The notes under the pieces are model-generated. The model saw nothing but the letters and a program-made list of their open reading frames with translations, made no database searches and was not told the DNA's origin. Both the position numbers and the translations under genes were made by a program. Positions 57,061 through 64,000 of a DNA stretch of 64,000 nt are shown here, one piece after another. Source of the DNA: Costus lasius (Eukaryota; Streptophyta; Magnoliopsida; Zingiberales; Costaceae); assembly GCA_027563935.2 (NCBI GenBank), contig CM050447.1:86413461-86477460 (forward strand), given 5' to 3'. Every line of letters starts with the position of its first letter. The stretch's first letter is position 1.

Positions 57061-58160
57061 GAAAACCCCTTCCTGACAAGAGCAGGAATGGAGATAATAT
57101 TTTTAGTAATGCTGGGAACAAAGTAACAATTGTTTAGTTCCAATACAAATCCAGATGGCAAAGAGATGAAATAGTCTCCTACAGCAACAGCAGCAACCCG
57201 TGCCCCGTTTCCAACGCGTAGGTCCACCTCATGCTATCCCACCTGTCTTCTTCTCTTGAGTTCCTGTACATTTGAACAAATGTGAACTCCACATGCAGTG
57301 TCCAACACCCATGATATAGAAGAAGATGAAACCATGACTTCCGTCACGTATATACCTGAGCCAGAAGCGATGCTTCCCCTCTTGTCTCCTTGGAGCGCTT
57401 TACAGTCCTTTTTCCAGTGACCCAGCTGGCCACAGTGGAAACATCTGTATTCCTTTGACCGCTTAACTTTTTGCTTCAGAGCCTTGCTGTAACTCTTGAC
57501 AGGGGCCTTGCCCTTCTTCCCCTTCTTCTTGTTCCTAGAAGGAACCATTAAGACAGAGGTCGAAGGCTTTCCCTTCAGAGTCTCCTCAGTAGTCAAGAGC
57601 ATATTCAGCAGCTCTGCCGGAGTACAGTCGATTTTGTTCATATTAAAGTTAATGATGAACGCATCAAAAGAAGGCGTGAGAGACTGCAGAATAATGTCTA
57701 CAGCAAGCTCCTGATTGATGGTATGCCCCAGTTTCTCTAGAGCCTCCTTGTGCCCAATCATCTTGAGCACGTGAGCTCCCACTAGGCTCCCTTCAGCCAG
57801 TTTGCTCTGAAAGAACAGCTTTGTCAGATTATAGCGTTCTGTCCTCGCCTGTGCAGCATACAGCATCTTGAGGTTTGTTATCATGTCTATAGCAGACATA
57901 TCCTCATGCTGACGCTGCAGCGGTGGCGTCATAGACGCTAGCATCAGGCAAGCGACATCAATGCTATCATTGACGTGCTTTTCATAAGCTTCCCGTACCA
58001 CCCTTGCGGCGTTCGGAGCGGGCTGAGGCGGTATCGCCGTCTCGAGGACATACAGTTTCCTCTCTGCCTTAAGAACAATCTTAAGGTGTCCGAACCAGTC
58101 TGAGAAGTTTGCCCCAGCAAACTTCTCTCTTTCCAGTAGGGATCACACATTGAAGCTCAT
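57061..58160 (-). pseudogene. copia E gag-protease part with two stops
   Basis: N-terminal portion of E's polyprotein right of F. Start ATG at 58158-58160, but codon 6 is TGA (58143-58145) where F has CGA. A second stop, TAG at 57234-57236, replaces Gln308 of the family just after the protease core. Gag region, basic stretch, CCHC knuckle (YRCFHCGQLGHWKKDC) and WVLDTA protease motif are otherwise preserved. Re-initiation at an internal Met (58001) could give a shortened Gag, but nothing suggests it is used. Confidence 0.92.
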
Positions 58161-59972
58161 GGTGTTCGTTGCTGCGGGTATCTACAACAATGCAAGAACA
58201 GCAAGGTCAGTATCAATGTAAAGAATCAATTCAGGACTTAAGAATGATTCTTTTTCTCACTATTTTATCTGACTGAAAAATCCAGCAAAACAGCCCGAAA
58301 GAGTAGAACTCTTTTAGTGAGATGGGATCCAGATTTCATACTTGGTCTCCGCGTCCCGCTCAGGCGAGATAAGATGCACAGAGAGTACAAGCACTAATTT
58401 CTGGTAGGCTGTCCCAGCCAATCGCCAACCCGTGCGATTCCCCTTCATCTGGGCAATCCAGTAGACTGTGCCAACTGAGTTGGTACAACACAGTCTCTGA
58501 CCCCACAGATGGCTGCCTCCATGCGCTACCATATGCGCCACATATGTAGCCTACACGGTCAAGCTAACCCGACCTACTCCCTGGACCACCACGTGCTATG
58601 CTGAGCAACGAGAAGCGATAAATCCCTTCTCTGTAACACGCAGGTGTAATCCCGCACCGTCTGAAGATAGATGGACGTGCCCACTGAGTGGGTACAACAC
58701 GGCTCCAACGATAGTCAGAACAGTGAGGTTTCGCGTCAGAAGGCTTACGAGCTTGATATTTTAGCGTTGGATTTTAACGGTCGTTTATCTTCTTCACTAT
58801 CATGCAATTCCTATGGTGATAGCAGAAGATAAATTAATCATGCTGTTCTACTTATATAAACAATAAAAGAAAGCATGGATCTTATGTGGTAAAAGCCCAT
58901 AGCCTAAGTAAGACCTTAATTAACTTAAGTCTTCACTTGCTTTTCTTCATGGGTCTTTTAGCTGCTCATTTGGCCCAACCCAGGGCCCAAGCGCCAACTG
59001 CAGCTCAAGTGCGCCCACCAGGGAAAATGCGCCTGTCCTAGGGTCGAACCCTAGACCTCCCACCTGGTCAAGCCACTGCTGCATGCGCCTCTGCCATGTG
59101 TGCTCTGTGCTCTTGTCTGATTAATTTACAAATTAATCTATCTAGACAAGATTGACTCGCAGGTCAATTACATTTTATAAATTAAATACAAGGTGATGCG
59201 CAGATCACAATTAAAATTAATTTACAAAATAATTTCCAGGCACGCAGGCCCCAGCACAGCACACATTTAACACGGGCAGCTCACATAAGAATAAATAAAC
59301 AAGCACATGGCATCAATCAACATGCGATCCAACCATGAAAATAAAATTTTGAAAACCCCATTGGCATCAATTTTATTTTCCTTATATGCCCTTACTACCT
59401 TACAACGGTCCATTGATAGGGATCCACTCATCATGTCTAGTCAGATCCACTGCCCTTGCATGCACCAAGTCCTAACTGACTTGAGTCGACCCAGTGGTCA
59501 ACTATGCATGCGCCAAGGGCTGAACAACCATCATGAGTTCTGACAAGCGGGTGTGAACCCGGGCCTAACTCATATGCGTTCATCAGTTGTCTCAACCAGA
59601 CCTCGCTACACGCCTGTGATGCAGTCGACCTATAGCCACTACATGCTTACGCATGGGTGCCATCTGGTCGACCCATCTAGGCTGTCAGATGGTCTGATCA
59701 GACTATTGGATCTAACCTAGAGGATGACTTCAACCCCATCAACCCGTCTAAGGGTTTACAGTAGGCGCAACTTAGATCTAATGAGGCGCGCAAGTGATAT
59801 TTGTTTTTGACAAAAACATTAACAAGCGCCATAATAACATGATACATGCGCAACTTAAGTATAATCATACATCATGTATATTTCGCATGTTAACAAGAAG
59901 AAGATCTAAGCATACTTGCACAAATATGGATCACAAATGGCTCAAGCAATCATAAAACATGCATGAAACCAG
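58161..59972 (-). other. untranslated leader of copia E
   Basis: No gene. Same landmarks as A and F: CCAACTGAGTTGG (58471-58483), CCCACTGAGTGGG (58680-58692), GTCTGATCAGAC (59692-59703). Confidence 0.75.
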
Positions 59973-59984
59973 GCTCTGATACCA
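59973..59984 (-). promoter_or_regulatory. primer binding site of copia E (tRNA-iMet)
   Basis: TGGTATCAGAGC on the minus strand, two bases from the LTR. Confidence 0.92.
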
Positions 59985-59986
59985 AT

Positions 59987-61667
59987 TGAAGGAACCCCTA
60001 CAAAGGGGGGCGAAACCCTAATAGGCGCATTTTGGAGGATTTGAAGCAGCGGAGAGGGTTTCTAGATCTATTGCATGCTATATGATCAACATAAAAACAT
60101 TCTATAGAAAGAATGAGATTCATACCGATGCCATTTCTAGATGGCGACTTGGAAGCAGAAAGCGATGTGGCTTTCCTCCAGAGGTGACGCACACAAGATG
60201 AGTCTTGGCTCCTCCTTGTCGCCCCTTGTGCTAGCAAGGATCGTCCAAGTATCCTGATCGAATGAAAGGGATGAGATCTTCTTGGCGATTTTTTTCCTTC
60301 TCCTTTTCGTTCACCTTCTTCACCACATGAGAGAGAACTTGTGTCAACTCGTGGAGAGGCGAGGCGAGAAGAGGCATGAAAAGGTGAAACGTGAGGCGTG
60401 GTCACGTTTAGAGAAGTGCTATCTAAAAATAGCATGCCACTTCTCAATATGCGATCATGGGTTTACCCAATCGCAAACCTCTTATCTCATGAACCATCCG
60501 CTCACTTAATGAGCTGGTTCAATTCGGTTCGGTTCGAGAACCAATCAAGCCAAGCGATCCAGTCTAGATCATGATTAAACCCTAAGGCTCCAGATCTAAC
60601 CGTTGATCTCTTGATGCTTCTGATCTCACCGATCTAGCATCCATTCTCTCGATCGAAGCTTACCGATCTCAAGCCCTAATCAATCAAACATGATCAGACC
60701 AGATCTCACTTACAATCAGAGATTAAATCCCTTTAAACTGAACCCAAATAATTCAGTCCACACGATCTGACTTAAGTAAGCCATATCATCAAATTGTGCG
60801 ACCCTAAGGGTTTCCTTTAAATGTCGGTAACGATAACTTACGTTATCACGATCAGTGAGGGGTATCTAGCAACACATCACTGTCTCCCGATATAAAGGAA
60901 AGAGTCTTCCAAGACTACACCCAAACCACAGCACAAGTGTGAATCCAACTCACAAGGCATGCATATTTCCTTTGCCACTGGATGTTCTTATTGGACAAGC
61001 GTGTCAAGCTTGTAGCTCCAATATGATGAGCATGATTAGATCAGATGAACATAGTCACCTGGGTATGGCCATACACTTTCTCAATCATCTCATCCAGGGG
61101 GGCCCTTTAGAACATCACACTCCTTAAACAAGGAGACGGCAATCCTTTGTCTATCACTAGTGCCCTAACCTGACTCAAGCTCACCATCCAAGATAGTCTA
61201 TAATCATTATGTTTCAAATGATATTGAACTACCTCAAAACAATGACAATCATCATTTAGAAACACAAGTGATCTCAAGTCAGAGGACATGTGCCACTTGT
61301 TGCAATCAAGGATTATTCACATTGTGACAAGCAATTGAATATCCTAGTAGGGTCTGTCCAGTACATCCAATGTACCCATGAGTCTACATCTTATTCCATG
61401 CTCGAAGCATCCTATAAGATTAGAACACATATTAGTCTTAATCATATCAAGGCTGTCTCATGTTCACCAAGATATCTCGACTAAGGACTTTATAGCATGT
61501 TAGCCCAGCTGAACAGCTTTGAGACATTATTCAGAAGTACAATTATTGCAGCAGACAATGTAACAACCTGAATAATAACCATTGCCTTTATAAACATAAG
61601 AGTTTATTACATGATACTGATATAATCCCAAGGCCTCAAACATTAGCCTTAAGGGCATACCCCAACA
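59987..61667 (-). repeat. 5' LTR of copia E
   Basis: 1681 bp. GNRA hairpin at 60832-60847 and TATA-like TTTATAAAGG at 61585-61594 (minus strand). Confidence 0.94.
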
Positions 61668-63056
61668 GTGAGAACCTGTTTTAGTCATAACCATGTGATT
61701 GGATGAAAGCAAGTGGTGACACACTTGTCCAATCGGATATCAGTTCGGCAAAGAGACTATAATGCATCTGTACCTAGTTGCGATGATGGGGATGTCGATG
61801 TCGATATCCATTCCAATGACCTGGGTAGCAGCGATGCACTGCTAGGTGCCACTCACTGCTTGTGATGACCTCTGGTCAGCACTGCCAGCGTCAGAGGAAC
61901 CTACAGGGTCGCACACCTTGATACTTGAGTTCTCGTATTGATCGAGAAGCCTTATGATCGAGTTATTGGATAACTCGGATCTAATTGGGAGATTTCATCA
62001 GCACCAATGGGCCTGATGAGATGGAAGAATGTTATTGGAGCCAAACTTCATTTTTGGCAGGTTGACCCGTATTTGACCATGGTTGGTCACATTTGGATTA
62101 GGGTTGCATTGGATTGGATCCAAGTGCTTAATCAACCCATGTAATGAAGTTTGGGCTAGCTCATTATCCAATGAGGCCCAATAACAAGTTCTCATGAAGA
62201 GATGAGAGGCTAAAAGGGTATAATGGGGAGAAACATGAACCATTAAGCGCCTAGGGGCATAATGGGGTCATGTTGGCGTCTTTGCTTCATTATGGAAGTA
62301 AAGGGTGCCTCCCCTCTCTTCCTAGGATGGAATACATGCCTCTATGGCATTGCTTGGGGGCGCAAGGCAAGGCCTTGGCGCACAAGGAAAGGCGTGGGGC
62401 ACAATAAGGAATGGTTGAATGAGAATTATGGAAATGTCTTAGAGACTTTCCTTGTCTCAAACCTCCTCATCCTAGCCCTACACTTGTCATGATCCTAACC
62501 CTTACCCTAACCGCCTCTTGCCCAATAAATGTGACCCTAGTCGCCCCCTCTTGGAGATGATGATTCATCCTTGAAAGCGTGAACACATCAAGAGGGCGAG
62601 AACAAGGGGCATTGGCGCAACCATCTTCTTCCATCAAACCCTACCCGCAAGCTTCTTCCCTTCTTCCTCCTTTGGCGCAAGAGAAGTAAAGGCTTGGCGG
62701 CATTCTCCCTTCTCCTCTCTTCTTCATCATCTTGGCGCTTCTACCTTGGAGGTGGCGCAAGCATTCAAGAGGAGAACTAAGGCTTGGATCTTCTTCCCGA
62801 GGCTAGCACCGGGCGTGGAAGAAGAGAACTCAAGAGATCCGTGTGTGTGAGACTGCAGAGGGCGCACACTTGGGCGCCTGCATCGGCATCGCTCTACATT
62901 GCTCCTGAGGTATTTCCTAACTCATCGTGTCGACTCCCTTGCTTGCGATCTTCACTGGGTTTTTGGGACCGGCCTGTTTCGGGGACATTCTTCCGCTGTG
63001 TAAAATGTATGTCCATGACTCTGAAAATTGTAAAATGTCCCCGGGGTTTCCCAACA
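61668..63056 (+). repeat. 3' LTR of copia C, segment 3
   Basis: Begins with duplicated GTGAG and runs to CCCAACA, matching 13630-15017. The TCATC that follows is C's right target site. Confidence 0.95.
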
Positions 63057-64000
63057 TCATCCACCTTAATTTCAATGATAAGATATAAATAAAAAGGTTC
63101 GTCAATCAAATCTTGTTACGATAAAGACCTAATTTACTTTATAAAGGGATTATCTCACTTTCGTGCAGACAATCACGCAGAGATAAATCCTCACTTTCGC
63201 GCAAGATTTATTCCAGGCTAAAGATAAGTAAATCATCAATCAGAGAATTCAAAGATCACTTTCGTGCATCCGAATTCTAGGTTGATAATCTCTAGTGAAA
63301 TCTCAAGGATCACTTTCTTGCATCTGAGCCTCAACACTAGTTTTACTCATGGATCTCCATCATTCCGATCCTCACTTTCGTGCAAGATCTCCACGTTTGA
63401 CAAATAGACTCGATCTATAGATTCATGTTATAATTATGGCAATTAATTTACTAGAACAGATCAAATTAGATCTAACCTAGGGAAGGGATCCAAATATGCA
63501 ATTCTAGGGGTCCAAGCTCTTAAGCAAATTACCTTTCAGTCTCATTGCGAAAACTCTAAGAACATAATTAATAACATGCAATTATAGAGAATCTAAGCAC
63601 AATTTATCACAAGAGTAAAATTATCACAACGAAGATTATCATAACGAAAGAAAGAGTTATCTAATAATTAAAAATCAAAGGGATTAAACCCTATGTCCCA
63701 AAATATGTTTAAGCTTGCATGGAGGAAGGATTACAATAAGGCATGGTTTAGAACAATTAGAAATCAGAGAAGAAGAAGAAAACAACATTACAACACGGGT
63801 GTAATGTATGTTACACCCGTAATTTCGTGATCAATAGCGCTGTCACCGCTGTTTCATCGATTTATCCTCCGATCGGACTCCAAACGCTCTGAAACTTCTG
63901 TGGTGTCCTTCTCTCCTCCAGGCGAAGCTTCTGCGTGAAAATCAAGACCTGAGGTGCCCTCTATGCCTCTCAGTGCGAGAACAAACCCTGGCCGCCTCTC
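63057..64000 (-). repeat. 5' LTR of element B, second segment
   Basis: Resumes B's LTR after C and aligns with about 7270-8200 of the 3' LTR; it continues beyond the window. One small insertion near 63722-63735 is absent from the other LTR. No gene. Confidence 0.9.

Larger units (their letters stand above)
43445..61667 (-). mobile_element. Ty1/copia retrotransposon E, split by F
   Basis: Minus-strand order: 5' LTR 61667-59987, primer site 59984-59973, leader, gag-pol 58160-57061 plus 47936-45147, polypurine tract 45138-45127, and 3' LTR 45126-43445. TSD GTGAG at 43440-43444 and 61668-61672. The LTRs (1681 and 1682 bp) differ at about seven sites and one T-run length by eye. Four nonsense codons and the F insertion make it non-coding. 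Confidence 0.95.
13043..63056 (+). mobile_element. Ty1/copia retrotransposon C, split by D and E
   Basis: Parts in order: 5' LTR 13043-15017, primer site 15019-15030, leader to 16692, broken gag-pol 16693-20609, polypurine tract 20618-20630, and a 3' LTR in three pieces (20631-20947, 43165-43444, 61668-63056). Joined without duplicate target sites, the 3' LTR is about 1976 bp against 1975 for the 5' LTR. By eye they differ at about 17 positions plus one 1-base indel. TSD TCATC. C carries D and E in its 3' LTR. Its polyprotein is related to but distinct from the A/E/F family. Confidence 0.95.
7144..64000 (-). mobile_element. element B: Athila-like non-autonomous LTR element, outermost host of the nest
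   Basis: B is discontinuous: 3' LTR 7144-8988, interior 8989-12790, 5' LTR 12854-13042, then 63057 to the window end. The two LTRs match over about 940 bp (7144 aligns with 12912; 8183 with about 63980) with roughly 35-40 differences by eye, near 4%, the largest of any element here. A primer site complementary to tRNA-Asp, the LTR ends TGATGATACC...CCTATCA (minus sense) and the motif TTGCTTGAGGACAAGCAAAG near the 3' LTR are what I know from Athila-type gypsy elements. No protease, RT, RNase H or integrase is seen, only a gag-like protein, so it must have moved in trans. Confidence 0.8.

Overview
The window is plant nuclear DNA, most likely intergenic or pericentromeric heterochromatin of an angiosperm. 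All 64 kb can be assigned to LTR retrotransposons nested inside one another. I see no host gene, tRNA, rRNA or CRISPR array. The plant assignment rests on Ty1/copia polyproteins with initiator-Met-tRNA primer sites, a CRM-like Ty3/gypsy element and an Athila-like element primed by tRNA-Asp. The species cannot be named from this sequence.

Layout, oldest to youngest. Element B (minus strand, Athila-like, non-autonomous) is the outer shell: its 3' LTR is at 7144-8988, its interior at 8989-12790, and its 5' LTR is split between 12854-13042 and 63057-64000. Copia A (minus, 1-7143, left end outside the window) sits in B's 3' LTR. Copia C (plus, 13043-63056, TSD TCATC) sits in B's 5' LTR. C's 3' LTR holds two insertions: D (plus, 20948-43164, TSD ATGAC), a decayed copia relative, and E (minus copia, 43445-61667, TSD GTGAG). 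D's 5' LTR holds H (plus Ty3/gypsy, 22951-32559, TSD GCAAC), whose 3' LTR holds solo LTR I (29317-31024, TSD GAAGC). D's 3' LTR holds two solo LTRs, G1 (37742-39449, TSD AAGCT) and G2 (39477-41144, TSD CTTAG). E's gag-pol holds F (minus copia, 47937-57060, TSD GAAAA).

A, E, F and solo LTRs G1, G2 and I are one copia family with LTRs of about 1.7 kb. F is the only element with an unbroken 1293-codon gag-pol; its two 1702-bp LTRs differ at two positions by eye, so it is the youngest and the only candidate autonomous copy. E (four stops plus F) and A (one stop) are dead. C has frameshifts and stops. D's coding region is in ruins although its LTRs are about 98.5% identical. H keeps all enzymatic domains but has one stop between gag-protease and polymerase.

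The most interesting signals are not proteins. They are small RNA-like structures in the LTRs and leaders whose stems change in a compensatory way between copies: a GNRA-capped hairpin in the A/E/F LTR, a 65-nt element with a cUUCGg cap in the C/D leaders, three YCTC-loop hairpins in the C/D leaders, and a hairpin-bearing 72-bp tandem repeat present in both the LTR and the interior of B. A second signal is that all five premature stops in A and E are C-to-T changes at CG or CHG sites, as expected from decay of methylated cytosines. Divergence figures are by-eye counts, not computed alignments.
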